Part shown: in pieces, positions 15,014 to 24,338 of the stretch
How the letters are laid out: the number at the start of each line of letters is the position of its first letter
How positions within the stretch are numbered: the stretch's first letter is position 1
Notes under the pieces: generated by a model
What the model was told of the DNA's origin: nothing
The model's database searches: none
The model's input: the letters and a program-made list of their open reading frames with translations, nothing else
Source: Asticcacaulis endophyticus
GTDB taxonomy: Bacteria; Pseudomonadota; Alphaproteobacteria; Caulobacterales; Caulobacteraceae
Length of the DNA: 64,000 bases
NCBI RefSeq assembly: GCF_014652575.1
Contig: NZ_BMZB01000001.1
Location: 1,231,722 to 1,295,721 of the forward strand
Reading direction: 5' to 3'
Program-made: the position numbers and the translations under genes

Positions 15014-16831
15014 ATGGCGCGATCAGCAGTTTCACTTTTTCTGGGTTTGGTGTGCGCGGTCTCTCCGCTGGCCCTATCTAAGGCCGTTTTGGCTCAGCCC
15101 GCTTTGGCGCAGATAGCAAGCCCGCCAGTCGCCCAAGCGGGGCAAACCGCCGATCAGCGCCTGAAAGCGCTTTATGAAGCCGAGTGGACCTGGCGTCAGG
15201 CGGAGTATGGCCGCTCGGGGCCGGGCCGGGGCTCCAGTTCGGATAAACTGCCCAGCGTCACGCCACAAACCTATGCCCGCCGTCTGGCCTATTGGGATAA
15301 GGTGCTGGCCGAACTCAAAGAGCTGCCGGTGGCGCAGTTATCCCATGATGAAAAGATCAATTACGACGTGTTTCTGGCGTCGGTATCGGCCGAAGCCAAT
15401 CAGATCCGCTTCAAAACCTATGAAGCACCGTTCAATTCCGACAGCTTTTTCTGGACCGGCATGAACCCGCGCACGCCGTACCGCACGGCGGAGGACTATC
15501 GCAAATACTTAAGCCGCATGAAGGACATCCCGCGCTATTTCGATGAGAACACCGTCAATATGAAGGCGGGCCTCAAGCGTGGCTGGACCGTGCCCTATGT
15601 TTCGACCATCGGCCGCGAAAAGACGATGGAAGCCTACACCAAGGCTGACACGACCAATCCGTTTTATGAAGCCTTTGCCCAAATGCCGGACACCATTCCC
15701 GCCGCAGAGGCTGCCGCGTTGAAGGCCGAAGCGCAAACCGTCATCCTTGATGTGGTCGCCCCGGCCTACGTCAAATTGCATACCTTCTTCACCAAGGAAT
15801 ATCAGCCCAAGGCGCGGCGCGATATCGCTGCCTATAGCCTGCCGGACGGCAAGGCGTTTTACAAAGCGCGGATGCAGGAGTTCATTACCCTCGACCTGAC
15901 ACCCGATGAGGTCCACCAGATCGGCCTGAAAGAAGTCGCCCGTATCCGCGCCGACATGGAACAGACCATGAAGGATTCAGGCTTTACCGGCACCTTCCCT
16001 GAGTTTCTGGTGTTCATGCGCACTGATCCGCAGTTCTATGCCAAGACCCCGCGTGAACTGTTGTCCTACTCGGCCTATGTCTCCAAAAAAGCCGACGGAA
16101 AACTAAAGGATTTCTTCAACGTCCTGCCGCGCTATCGCCATGCCATTTTGCCGGTGCCGGATGCGGTCGCACCCATCTATACGTCGGGTCGTGGCGGCCT
16201 TGATAGCTGCCTGATGAACACTTACGACCTGCCGTCGCGCCCGCTTTACAACCTTGCGGCCCTGACCCTGCATGAGTGTACACCGGGCCACAGCTATCAG
16301 GCGGCCGCCGCCTTAGAAGCCCCGCCACGGCCTGATTTTAGGCGCGGCACAGGCTTTTCAGGCTATGGCGAAGGCTGGGGGCTCTATACCGAATGGCTGG
16401 GCACCAAGATGGGCATTTACGAAACCCCCTATGAGGAGTTTGGCCGTCAGACTTTTGAGATGTGGCGCGCCGTGCGTCTGGTGATCGACACCGGTATGCA
16501 CACCAAGGGCTGGACCCGTCAGCAGGCGATGGACTATCTGACCGAAAATACCGCTCTGGCGCCGCTTGATATTAAGAACGAGATTGACCGCTATATCGCC
16601 TGGCCGGCGCAGGCTTTGGCCTATAAGCTGGGCGAGCTTAAGATGCGTGAGATGCGCAGCTTAGCGGAGGCTGAGCTGGGGGCGGAGTTTGATCAGCGCA
16701 CCTTCCACGACACAATTCTGAATATGGGCTCAGTGCCGCTAACCACCTTTGAGTCGGAAATGAAAGCCTATATCGCCGCTGAAAAAGTACGTGTGCAAAA
16801 TAACGCCACGACGACACCTGTGGCCAACTGA
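15014..16831 (+). CDS. Exported DUF885 family putative metallopeptidase, second copy
   Basis: A 605-residue paralogue of the DUF885 protein encoded at 5737-7515. The zinc-peptidase-like motif is HECTPGH at about residues 420-426, followed by GEGWGLYTE. The ATG at 15014 is chosen because it opens directly on a signal peptide (MARSAVSLFLGL, ending AVLAQ) and GGCAGGG precedes it; an upstream ATG at 14987 would add nine residues. It overlaps the next gene by one base (TGATG), so it is coupled with the S9 peptidase. The pairing suggests the two peptidases process the same peptide in the periplasm. Substrate preference cannot be read from the sequence. Confidence 0.87.
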   Translation: MARSAVSLFLGLVCAVSPLALSKAVLAQPALAQIASPPVAQAGQTADQRLKALYEAEWTWRQAEYGRSGPGRGSSSDKLPSVTPQTYARRLAYWDKVLAELKELPVAQLSHDEKINYDVFLASVSAEANQIRFKTYEAPFNSDSFFWTGMNPRTPYRTAEDYRKYLSRMKDIPRYFDENTVNMKAGLKRGWTVPYVSTIGREKTMEAYTKADTTNPFYEAFAQMPDTIPAAEAAALKAEAQTVILDVVAPAYVKLHTFFTKEYQPKARRDIAAYSLPDGKAFYKARMQEFITLDLTPDEVHQIGLKEVARIRADMEQTMKDSGFTGTFPEFLVFMRTDPQFYAKTPRELLSYSAYVSKKADGKLKDFFNVLPRYRHAILPVPDAVAPIYTSGRGGLDSCLMNTYDLPSRPLYNLAALTLHECTPGHSYQAAAALEAPPRPDFRRGTGFSGYGEGWGLYTEWLGTKMGIYETPYEEFGRQTFEMWRAVRLVIDTGMHTKGWTRQQAMDYLTENTALAPLDIKNEIDRYIAWPAQALAYKLGELKMREMRSLAEAELGAEFDQRTFHDTILNMGSVPLTTFESEMKAYIAAEKVRVQNNATTTPVAN

Positions 16832-19179
16832 TGTCTGGAATGTCCATGAAAAAATACCTCAGCGCGGTGGCTGTGGCTGCCCTAACACTCGCCTTCACAG
16901 CATCGGTCATGGCGGCGGCCCCGACCGTTAGCGATTATGAACGCTCGATCGGCCTGCGTGAAGCGTGGGTCGGGTTTGCGCAAAATATCGCAGAGCCCGG
17001 TCACTGGATCGACGGGACGCACAAGTACGTCTATCGCCGCACCGTGCCGGGCGGATTTGAATTTGTGATGCTGGATGCCGATACCCAAACCAAGGCTCCG
17101 GCCTTTGACCATGACAGGCTGGCGGCGGCCTACACTAAGGCCATGGGGAAAACCTATACCGGCTTAAAGCTGCCGTTCACTGAGAACTTCACCACCATGC
17201 AGATGACCGATGCGCAGACGGTGAGCGCGCGTCTCAACGAGGTGACATGGATATGCACGCTGTCGGATTATGTGTGCGCGCCGCAAGTCGATAAGCGTCA
17301 GCCGCGTGGTTTTGGGGTTGTACGTGATCTGAAGGTGCCCGCCGATAATACCCCCAAACCGTCGCCGGATGGTAAGTGGCTGGCGTTCGTTCAGGGCTAT
17401 AATATCGCCGTAAAACCCGCAAGCGGTGGGGCGGTTACCGTCCTGTCGACCGACGGTTCCGAGGGCAATTTCTATGATCCGGAATCGATCGTCTGGGCAC
17501 CGGATTCGGGTAAGCTGGCGGCCTATCGCGTCACCCCCGGCTATCGCCGCGAAGTCACCCGCGTGATTTCCTCTCCGCCCGATCAGGTTCAGCCCAAGGT
17601 CGATGTCCAGCTTTACCCCAAACCCGGTGATGCCATCGATATCGACCGGCCTGTCCTGTTCGATGTGGCTGCCAAGCGCCAGATCAATGTGCCGTTTGAG
17701 CTGTTCGCCAATCCGATTCAGATGGGCGACCTGAAGTGGCGCAAGGACAGTGCTGGCGTGCGCTTTGAGTTCGATCAGCGCGGCCATCAGGTTTACCGCC
17801 TGATTGAGATCGAGGCCGCGTCAGGTAAGCCGCGCGTGGTCGCCGAAGACACCAGCAAAACCTTCATCAACAGCTACAGCCGCAGTTTGGCGCTGGATGT
17901 CGGCGGCGAGGGCAAAGAAGTCATCTGGATGTCAGAACGCGATGGCTGGAACCATCTTTATCTCTATGACGCCAAAACCGGTAAGGTCAAAAACCAGATC
18001 ACCAAAGGCGAGTTCGTCGTGCGTCAGGTCATCAAGGTCGATGAAAAAACACGCCAGATATGGTTTGCCGCTAATGGCATGCGCAAAGGCGAAGACCCGT
18101 ATTTTCAGCACTATTACCGCATTGATTTCGATGGCCGCAACCTGACGCCCATCACCAAAACCGACGCCTTTCACGATGTCGCGTTCTCTTCGGACATGCA
18201 GTTCTATGTCGATACCTATTCGCGCGTCGATTTGCCCAATGTCGCCAAGCTGCATAAGGCCGATGGGACTGAGGTGGCGCAGCTTGAAACGCCCGATATT
18301 GCGCGGTTGCTGGCGGCCGGTTTCAAGCCGCCGGAAGTCTTCACCGCCAAAGGGCGTGACGGCACAACCGACATCTGGGGCGTGATCGTCCGGCCTCAGA
18401 ACTTTGATCCCGCTAAAAAATACCCGGTCATTGAAAACATCTATGCCGGGCCGCATTCATCGTTTGTCCCTAAGACCTTCTGGCCGTTCGGCCCGCACTC
18501 CAGCGGCGATAAGGTCGTGGGGATGCAGGCCCTGGCCGACATGGGTTTTATCGTCGTGCAGATTGACGGCATGGGCACGCTCAATCGCTCCAAGGCGTTT
18601 CATGATGCGGCGTGGAAAGATATTGGCGATACCGGTTTTCCTGACCGCATCGCCTGGCATAAGGCCGCGGCTGCGAAATATAGTTATTACGACATCAGCC
18701 GTGTTGGCATCTATGGCGGCTCGGCTGGCGGGCAGAACTCATTGAGTGCGCTGGTGTTCCAGCCTGATTTTTACAAGGTCGCGGTCGCCTATGCAGGCTG
18801 CTTCGACAATCGCATGGACAAGATCGGCTGGAACGAAGCCTGGATGGGTTGGCCGATTGACGACAGCTATTCGCGCTCATCCGGCGTTGATAATGCCAAA
18901 AACATGACCGGCAATATCCTGCTGGTCACAGGTGAGCTTGATATGAATGTCGATCCGGCCTCAACGATGCAGGTCGCCAATGCTCTGATCAAAGCGCGCA
19001 AAGATTTCGATCTGCTGATCGTGCCGAACGATGGTCATGGAGCGCTCAGAACCACAGGCGATGTGTCCTATGGCCTGCGCCGCCAGTACGATTTCTTCAT
19101 CCGCCACCTTCAGGGCGAGGTCACGCCTGACTGGAACGCCCTGCCTCAAACCGCCGCCAAACCGGCATTGGGAAAATAG
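16831..19179 (+). CDS. Exported S9 family peptidase, DPP-IV-like
   Basis: A 782-residue prolyl-oligopeptidase-clan serine peptidase. A signal peptide comes first (MKKYLSAVAVAAL; translation could begin at 16831 or at the ATG at 16846). A beta-propeller of the DPP-IV N-terminal type follows, then the alpha/beta-hydrolase domain. The catalytic serine is Ser631 in YGGSAGG, the acid is in GELDMNVDP (Asp704 or Asp708) and the histidine is His736 in NDGHG. Characterised relatives release X-Pro or X-Ala dipeptides from N-termini, which would suit a proline- or hydroxyproline-rich peptide. It is coupled to the DUF885 gene by a one-base overlap. The 130 bases after it carry a TATAAT at 19265-19270, likely part of the next gene's promoter. 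Confidence 0.9.
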   Translation: MSGMSMKKYLSAVAVAALTLAFTASVMAAAPTVSDYERSIGLREAWVGFAQNIAEPGHWIDGTHKYVYRRTVPGGFEFVMLDADTQTKAPAFDHDRLAAAYTKAMGKTYTGLKLPFTENFTTMQMTDAQTVSARLNEVTWICTLSDYVCAPQVDKRQPRGFGVVRDLKVPADNTPKPSPDGKWLAFVQGYNIAVKPASGGAVTVLSTDGSEGNFYDPESIVWAPDSGKLAAYRVTPGYRREVTRVISSPPDQVQPKVDVQLYPKPGDAIDIDRPVLFDVAAKRQINVPFELFANPIQMGDLKWRKDSAGVRFEFDQRGHQVYRLIEIEAASGKPRVVAEDTSKTFINSYSRSLALDVGGEGKEVIWMSERDGWNHLYLYDAKTGKVKNQITKGEFVVRQVIKVDEKTRQIWFAANGMRKGEDPYFQHYYRIDFDGRNLTPITKTDAFHDVAFSSDMQFYVDTYSRVDLPNVAKLHKADGTEVAQLETPDIARLLAAGFKPPEVFTAKGRDGTTDIWGVIVRPQNFDPAKKYPVIENIYAGPHSSFVPKTFWPFGPHSSGDKVVGMQALADMGFIVVQIDGMGTLNRSKAFHDAAWKDIGDTGFPDRIAWHKAAAAKYSYYDISRVGIYGGSAGGQNSLSALVFQPDFYKVAVAYAGCFDNRMDKIGWNEAWMGWPIDDSYSRSSGVDNAKNMTGNILLVTGELDMNVDPASTMQVANALIKARKDFDLLIVPNDGHGALRTTGDVSYGLRRQYDFFIRHLQGEVTPDWNALPQTAAKPALGK

Positions 19180-19311
19180 GTTAAGTCGGGCTTCCCTGTA
19201 TTGCTTGTGACGAGTGCGGATTATTTTCGCTTGATTTTGATCTAATTTGCGCGTTAATTTGTCCTATAATTAACGGCGATATCGCTCAAAAAGGCAACAG
19301 GGATTCAGGAG

Positions 19312-20748
19312 ATGATCAGGAAAGCTATGCGCCATATGGCGCTGGCGGTAACGCTTTGTGCCGCCGTTATGGCCGCTTCGACCGCACACGCGCAAACCAG
19401 CGCCCGTCAACAGGAACGCGAGCGTCAGGCCGCTCTGATACGCGAACGCGATGCCGCCGAGGCGCTTAAGGTGACTGCCCGCCTGATCGAACAGCACCAG
19501 ATGCCGTGTGAAATCACCGAGGCGGGTACCTTGCCCGCCGTCGAGATCGTGCAGGACGGTAAATCCGTGGCGGCGGATGTCTATGAGGTGGTCTGTAAGG
19601 ATCAGCGCGGTTATGTGCTGCTGAGCGCGAAATCAAAACTGGTCGGCGACCCTATGGGCTGCCTGCAGGCCGCAGAACTGGCTAAGGCGTCGCCCGGCAG
19701 TCCGGTCTGTAAGCTTAAGGCCAACCGCGCGGCCCATTACTGGCTGACCGATACGGCCAAGTCCAAAATCCCCAACTGTCAGATTGCCGGGGCGCGTTTC
19801 ATCAGCCACAGCCCCGCCACCAATACCGAAGTTTATGAGATCAGTTGTAAGGGCGTCTCCGGCGGCATTTTTACCGTCCCGACCCATAAGGCTGCCGATA
19901 AAACCGTCGGCTATATGAACTGCCTCAAAACCGCTGATACGGCGCTCAAATGTGAACTGACGACGCTGGAACTGGCGGCCCAGACTCTGAACCCTCTGGT
20001 CAAAAAGAACGCACCCGACTGCACGGTGACCAATGCCCGCTTTGTCGGCGCCACCAGGGATGCCGAATATTATGAAATCGGCTGTCAGGGGAAGGCCGGT
20101 TTTGTCATGGTGACCGACCTTGACGCCGGTTTCAAGGCGACGGTCGGCTGCGATAAGGCGGCCACGATTGGCGGCTGCAAATTCACCGATACGGCGGCTC
20201 TGGCGGCGGCCGGTAAGGCGAAAGCCGATGAAGCCAAGGCCAAATATCAGACGGCCTATACGCAGGCGCTGAGCCAAAATAACGTCGCCTGCACCTTCAC
20301 TGATTTTCGTCGCATCGGGCGTGACAGCGCCACCAATCGCGATGTGGCTGAGTTCAAATGCCCGGAGGCCGTCTATGGCCTGATGGCCTTCATTCCCGAT
20401 GCGGGCAAGGCGGAAAAGTTTGAGAATTTTGACTGCTATGTGGCGACCGTCAATAAGCTCGACTGCACGCTTACGACCCCCGATGACCTCAAGGCCCATC
20501 TGCAAACCCTGTCGGTTGGTCACAAATCGATCAAGCCCGACTGCGTGATCGGTGAGGCCCGCTATGCCTTTGAAAACGCCGGGCAGGTGGTGATGGAAAT
20601 CGCCTGCATCAACACCCGTGGCTATATCGCCGTGCTGAACAAGGCGCGCACCGCTCTTAATCCCGCCGTGCCCTGCCACATCGCGGCCACCAATCCTGGG
20701 GTTCCGGAAAAGTGCTCGATCAAGGGCAATGGCACTAAACAGGATTAA
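19312..20748 (+). CDS. Secreted protein of five four-cysteine repeats, function unknown
   Basis: A 478-residue protein I do not recognise. Residues 1-27 are a signal peptide (ending AHA), followed by a charged stretch rich in Arg and Glu. The rest is five tandem units of about 80 residues, each with four cysteines: 66/95/117/133, 156/179/204/214, 237/258/280/289, 327/350/375/385 and 411/432/455/468. Each unit reads roughly C, then ARF or similar, then YEISC or similar, then GY/GF and a hydrophobic strand, then two more cysteines. The regular spacing suggests two disulfides per unit in the periplasm or outside the cell. CAGGAG touches the ATG at 19312, and AGGAAAG precedes the ATG at 19327, so the exact start is uncertain. 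It converges on the antiporter gene with a 4-base overlap. Confidence 0.8.
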   Translation: MIRKAMRHMALAVTLCAAVMAASTAHAQTSARQQERERQAALIRERDAAEALKVTARLIEQHQMPCEITEAGTLPAVEIVQDGKSVAADVYEVVCKDQRGYVLLSAKSKLVGDPMGCLQAAELAKASPGSPVCKLKANRAAHYWLTDTAKSKIPNCQIAGARFISHSPATNTEVYEISCKGVSGGIFTVPTHKAADKTVGYMNCLKTADTALKCELTTLELAAQTLNPLVKKNAPDCTVTNARFVGATRDAEYYEIGCQGKAGFVMVTDLDAGFKATVGCDKAATIGGCKFTDTAALAAAGKAKADEAKAKYQTAYTQALSQNNVACTFTDFRRIGRDSATNRDVAEFKCPEAVYGLMAFIPDAGKAEKFENFDCYVATVNKLDCTLTTPDDLKAHLQTLSVGHKSIKPDCVIGEARYAFENAGQVVMEIACINTRGYIAVLNKARTALNPAVPCHIAATNPGVPEKCSIKGNGTKQD

Positions 20749-22544
20749 TTCGGGGTTGCAGCTATAATTCCGACCTCGGCCTCCGCTTTACGGCGGCGGC
20801 TGAGGTAGTCGGCCCCGCCGTAGAAGATGCGCTTACCGGCATCAAGCCCGCCGGTCAGCTCAATTTCAAAGCGTACCTCGTCGCGCTCCCGCACGGTGCG
20901 CTCCATTTCAGATATGGCCTCGTCATCTTCGCCAAGGGTTTCCAGCGCTTTTGCGCCCAGAACCAGCGCCGACTCAAAGGTATCGCGAATCTGGTAATCG
21001 ACACCAGCGGCGACCAGCTTGAGCGCCTGATAGCGGTCAAAGGCGCGGGTCAGGACGGGGATCAGCGGGAACTCCGCCTTGATAAGCTCGACAATCTTTA
21101 GGGTTTCATCAGGCTTATCGACGCAGACCAGTATGGCCTGGGCATGATGGGCACCCGCAGCATGCAGAATATCGAGGCGGGCCCCGTCACCATAATAGAC
21201 CTTAAAGCCATATTCACCCGCCCTGCGGATCATTTCGACATCATTATCGATGGTCGAGACCTTATAGCCCGCGGCCATGACCATCTGGCTGGCGACCTGT
21301 CCGACGCGACCAAAGCCGATAATCAGGACATGGCCTTCGTTGTCCTGTGGCGCGTCCAGACCTTCAGTGTCTTCGATGGCCTTGGGCATGATATATTTCA
21401 GGCTGATGATGGTAAGTGGCGTCAGCACCATCGACAGGATAACGATAGCGGTCAGTATGGCGTTTTGCTCACCCGTAATGATCCCGGCAGACGTCGCCGC
21501 CGCATAGAGCACAAAGGCAAATTCCCCGCCCTGCGCCATGAAGACCGCGCGTTCCAAGGCGTGACCGTGGTTGGATTTCATAAGGCGCGCCACCGCATAG
21601 ATGGCCCCTGCCTTCACGATCATGTAGGCCGCGACATAAAAGGCAATCATCTGCCAGTTGGCGGCGACGATATTGAGATCAAGCGACATGCCGACCGCCA
21701 GAAAAAACAGCCCCAGCAAAATGCCTCTGAACGGCTCGATATCGGCCTCTAGCTGATGGCGGAAATGCGATTCCGACAAAAGCACACCGGCCAGAAACGC
21801 GCCCATGGCCATGGACAGCCCGCCAAGCTGCATCACATAGGCTGACCCCAGCACGACCAGCAGAGCCGCCGCCGTCATCACTTCACGCGCCTGAGCGTTG
21901 GCGAGCAGGGCAAACATCGGATTGAGCAGATAACGCCCCGCCACAAACAGACCGATCAGGCACCCAAGCCCGATCCCGATCGCCACCCAGTCTATGCCGC
22001 CCGCATGGCCCGGCACGACCGGCGCCAGAAAGGTCACGAGGATCAACAACGGTACAATGGCGAGGTCTTCGAGCAAAAGGATAGAGACCATCTTCTGGCC
22101 CGCCGGTTCATTGATGGTTTTGCGCTCCTGCAACAACTGCATGACGATGGCGGTTGAGGTCAGCACAAAGCCTGCCCCGGCCACAAAGGAGGCGGCGACC
22201 GGAAAGCCGGTGGCCATGCCCACGCCGGTTAGCAAAAGCGCACACAGGCCAACCTGAGCCACGCCCAGACCAAATATCTCGCCCCTCAGCGCCCACAATC
22301 TGGCGGGCCGCATCTCAAGCCCGATGATGAACAGGAACATCACTACGCCCAGTTCCGCGACATGCAGGGCCGTGGCCGGTTCTGAAATGATTTTGAAGCC
22401 AAACGGGCCGATCAGGATACCCGCCGCCAGATAGCCCAGCACCGAGCCGAGCCCCAGCCGTTTAAACAATGGCACGGCAATGACGCCTGCGCCCAACAGG
22501 GCCACGACCGGCAGCAGATCAACGCCGTGGGCGGCTTCGGACAT
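20745..22544 (-). CDS. CPA2 family K+/H+ antiporter, KefB/KefC type
   Basis: A 599-residue membrane antiporter. The first 380 residues form the Na+/H+-exchanger-type domain with about twelve hydrophobic segments, including LGYLAAGILIGPFG and LGVVMFLFIIGLEMRP. A TrkA-N Rossmann domain follows (HVLIIGFGRVGQVASQ) and binds nucleotide. Relatives exchange K+ for H+, often gated by glutathione adducts during electrophile stress. That would fit its position beside an alkylation-damage repair cluster, but the link is inference. AGGGAG six bases before the ATG supports the start. The tail is shorter than a full TrkA-C domain. Confidence 0.92.
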   Translation of the reverse strand: MSEAAHGVDLLPVVALLGAGVIAVPLFKRLGLGSVLGYLAAGILIGPFGFKIISEPATALHVAELGVVMFLFIIGLEMRPARLWALRGEIFGLGVAQVGLCALLLTGVGMATGFPVAASFVAGAGFVLTSTAIVMQLLQERKTINEPAGQKMVSILLLEDLAIVPLLILVTFLAPVVPGHAGGIDWVAIGIGLGCLIGLFVAGRYLLNPMFALLANAQAREVMTAAALLVVLGSAYVMQLGGLSMAMGAFLAGVLLSESHFRHQLEADIEPFRGILLGLFFLAVGMSLDLNIVAANWQMIAFYVAAYMIVKAGAIYAVARLMKSNHGHALERAVFMAQGGEFAFVLYAAATSAGIITGEQNAILTAIVILSMVLTPLTIISLKYIMPKAIEDTEGLDAPQDNEGHVLIIGFGRVGQVASQMVMAAGYKVSTIDNDVEMIRRAGEYGFKVYYGDGARLDILHAAGAHHAQAILVCVDKPDETLKIVELIKAEFPLIPVLTRAFDRYQALKLVAAGVDYQIRDTFESALVLGAKALETLGEDDEAISEMERTVRERDEVRFEIELTGGLDAGKRIFYGGADYLSRRRKAEAEVGIIAATPN

Positions 22545-22604
22545 GTAAAACTCCCTGAAAATTCACGGAAGTATCAGACGGGAAACCGCCACATCTGCCA
22601 AGCC

Positions 22605-24095
22605 TTAATTTGCTATGTCTGACTTGAATTGTGGGCGATTCCAGATGTGCATGACCGCATAGGCCCGCCACGGCCGCCAGTTTTGCGAAGCCGCTTCCGC
22701 CTGTTTCGGCGTCAGGCGTTTAGGCAGATCGCGGCTGAGGTTATTGAGCACAGCGATGTCTTCCTTTGGGAAGGCGTCCGGCCATCTCAGGGCGCGCATG
22801 GCGATATAATGGGCGGTCCATGGGCCAATGCCGGGGATAGTGGTGAGGTGCGTCACGACCTTTTCTGGCCTGAAACCGGCCTCAAGGCTTAACGCGCCAG
22901 AGGCAACAGCCTGTGCTACAGCAATCATGCTTTTGGCGCGACTGCTGATAATGCCTAAGCGGGCAATGTCATCGACCGTGGCGGCAGCGATCTGTTCCGG
23001 GCGCGGACTAAGGCGCGTCAGGCCCTCGATAGGGGTGGCAACCGGCGCGCCAAAGGCTTCGGCAAAGCGGCACGACAGGGTTGTGGCGGCTTTTACGGTC
23101 ACCTGCTGGCCCAGAATGGCGCGCATCGTCATTTCAAAACCATCGAAGGCACCCGGCACGCGTTGGCCGGGATTGGCCTCGACCCACGGTTTGAGCAGGG
23201 GGGCTTCGGATAGTCGGGCATTGATCACATCGGGGCGGGCCTGAAGGTCGAATAGGTTTTTTAGCCGCCCCAGAAGGGCGGGCAGCACCGGCAAAAGGGC
23301 GGGCGCGATATCGACCATAAGGGCATTTTTGTGCGCAGCATTTTGCACCCGCACCCAGCCGGTGTGGCCGCCCAGTTCAATCGTGCGGGCGTAAAAATCC
23401 TCGCCGACAACATCGACGCCGGTCATGACGCGGCCCTTCAGAAAGGCCAGTATGCCGTCCCAGTCATAGGGCGGGCGATAGCTCAGTTGCAGCGATAGGC
23501 TATCTGAATCCGCAGAACTGGCCGAATCCGCAGATCCGGCGGTTTTTCGCAAGGCCGAAGGGGTCAGGGCATAGTGTTTCTGAAACGCGTCATTGAACCG
23601 GCGCAGGCTGGAAAATCCGCTGGCAAAGGCAATCTCGGTCACCGGCAACCGGGTTTCGGTCAGCAACTGCTTGGCCAGCAGCAGTCGCCGCGTCTGGATC
23701 AGTTCTATGGGGGACACCCCCAGCTCCGCCTGCACAATGCGCCGGATCTGACGGGCGCTCAGGTCGAACTGATCGGCGATGTCCTCAAGTCCGCTGTCGC
23801 CCGCGATCACCCCTTCTTCGAGGCGGTGGGCAATCAGGCTGGCGATGCGACCAGAATCATCGATGGGGGCCAGACCGGGTGCCAGCTCCGGCCGGCAACG
23901 CAGACAGGGGCGGAACGCGGCTTTTTCAGCGGCTTCGGCGCTGTCAAAAAAGCGGCAATTATCGGGCTTCGGCTTTTTGGCGGGGCATATCGGACGGCAG
24001 TAGATGCCGGTCGAGGTCACGCCCATGAAGAACACGCCGTCAAAGCGCACGTCGCGGGCAAGGGAGGCGTTATAATAGGTGTCTTCGCGGGTCAT
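22605..24095 (-). CDS. alkA: Ada-like/AlkA fusion: alkylation sensor and 3-methyladenine DNA glycosylase
   Basis: A 496-residue three-part protein. Residues 1-75 are the Ada metal-binding domain with Cys33, Cys37, Cys64 and Cys67; Cys33 matches the methyl-accepting cysteine of Ada. Residues 90-185 are an AraC-type helix-turn-helix (LSARQIRRIVQAELG). From about 205 on is an AlkA-type glycosylase with the helix-hairpin-helix IPGIGPWTAHYIAMRAL and a catalytic aspartate in PKEDIAVL. Such fusions both sense methyl phosphotriesters, activating transcription, and excise alkylated bases. It is divergent from ogt; the 29-bp repeat element starts 32 bases upstream of its ATG, so its promoter must lie in or beyond that element. 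The usual O6-methyltransferase part of Ada is absent here and is supplied by ogt. Confidence 0.92.
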   Translation of the reverse strand: MTREDTYYNASLARDVRFDGVFFMGVTSTGIYCRPICPAKKPKPDNCRFFDSAEAAEKAAFRPCLRCRPELAPGLAPIDDSGRIASLIAHRLEEGVIAGDSGLEDIADQFDLSARQIRRIVQAELGVSPIELIQTRRLLLAKQLLTETRLPVTEIAFASGFSSLRRFNDAFQKHYALTPSALRKTAGSADSASSADSDSLSLQLSYRPPYDWDGILAFLKGRVMTGVDVVGEDFYARTIELGGHTGWVRVQNAAHKNALMVDIAPALLPVLPALLGRLKNLFDLQARPDVINARLSEAPLLKPWVEANPGQRVPGAFDGFEMTMRAILGQQVTVKAATTLSCRFAEAFGAPVATPIEGLTRLSPRPEQIAAATVDDIARLGIISSRAKSMIAVAQAVASGALSLEAGFRPEKVVTHLTTIPGIGPWTAHYIAMRALRWPDAFPKEDIAVLNNLSRDLPKRLTPKQAEAASQNWRPWRAYAVMHIWNRPQFKSDIAN

Positions 24096-24126
24096 GGGGA
24101 AAAGACTAGCATGTTTTTGAGCGCGT

Positions 24127-24280
24127 ACCGGCCATTTTCGGACATTATATTTACGCTCAAGCGCCGCGAGGCTCGTCGCAGGGGCGGCGGCGGGCAGTCG
24201 CCCTTGCCAACTTAAAGATTGGCTTGGAGGTATAACTCACACAATGGAGAACGTAAATATAATGTCCGAAAATGGCCGGT
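24127..24280. mobile_element. MITE-like element with perfect 29-bp terminal inverted repeats
   Basis: Positions 24127-24155 and 24252-24280 are exact inverted copies over 29 bases, beginning ACCGGCCATTTTCGG on the left. They enclose 96 bases with no transposase. The arms are too far apart and the centre too unstructured for a simple terminator, and the place is a promoter region between divergent genes. A miniature inverted-repeat element is the best reading. No clear target duplication was found beyond possibly two bases. An invertible regulatory segment is an alternative, but no recombinase gene is nearby. Confidence 0.65.
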
Positions 24281-24338
24281 GTTAGAATTCATTATTCGCC
24301 ATAATCGACCTCTGATATAATCCTGCCCGGAGGCGCTT

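Noticed and set aside
19633-20679. 348-codon frame antisense to the five-repeat protein
   Set aside because: It mirrors the cysteine-repeat gene and lacks family features or a start signal.
24127-24280. Invertible promoter switch
   Set aside because: Inverted ends would allow it, but no invertase gene is close; a miniature element is simpler.
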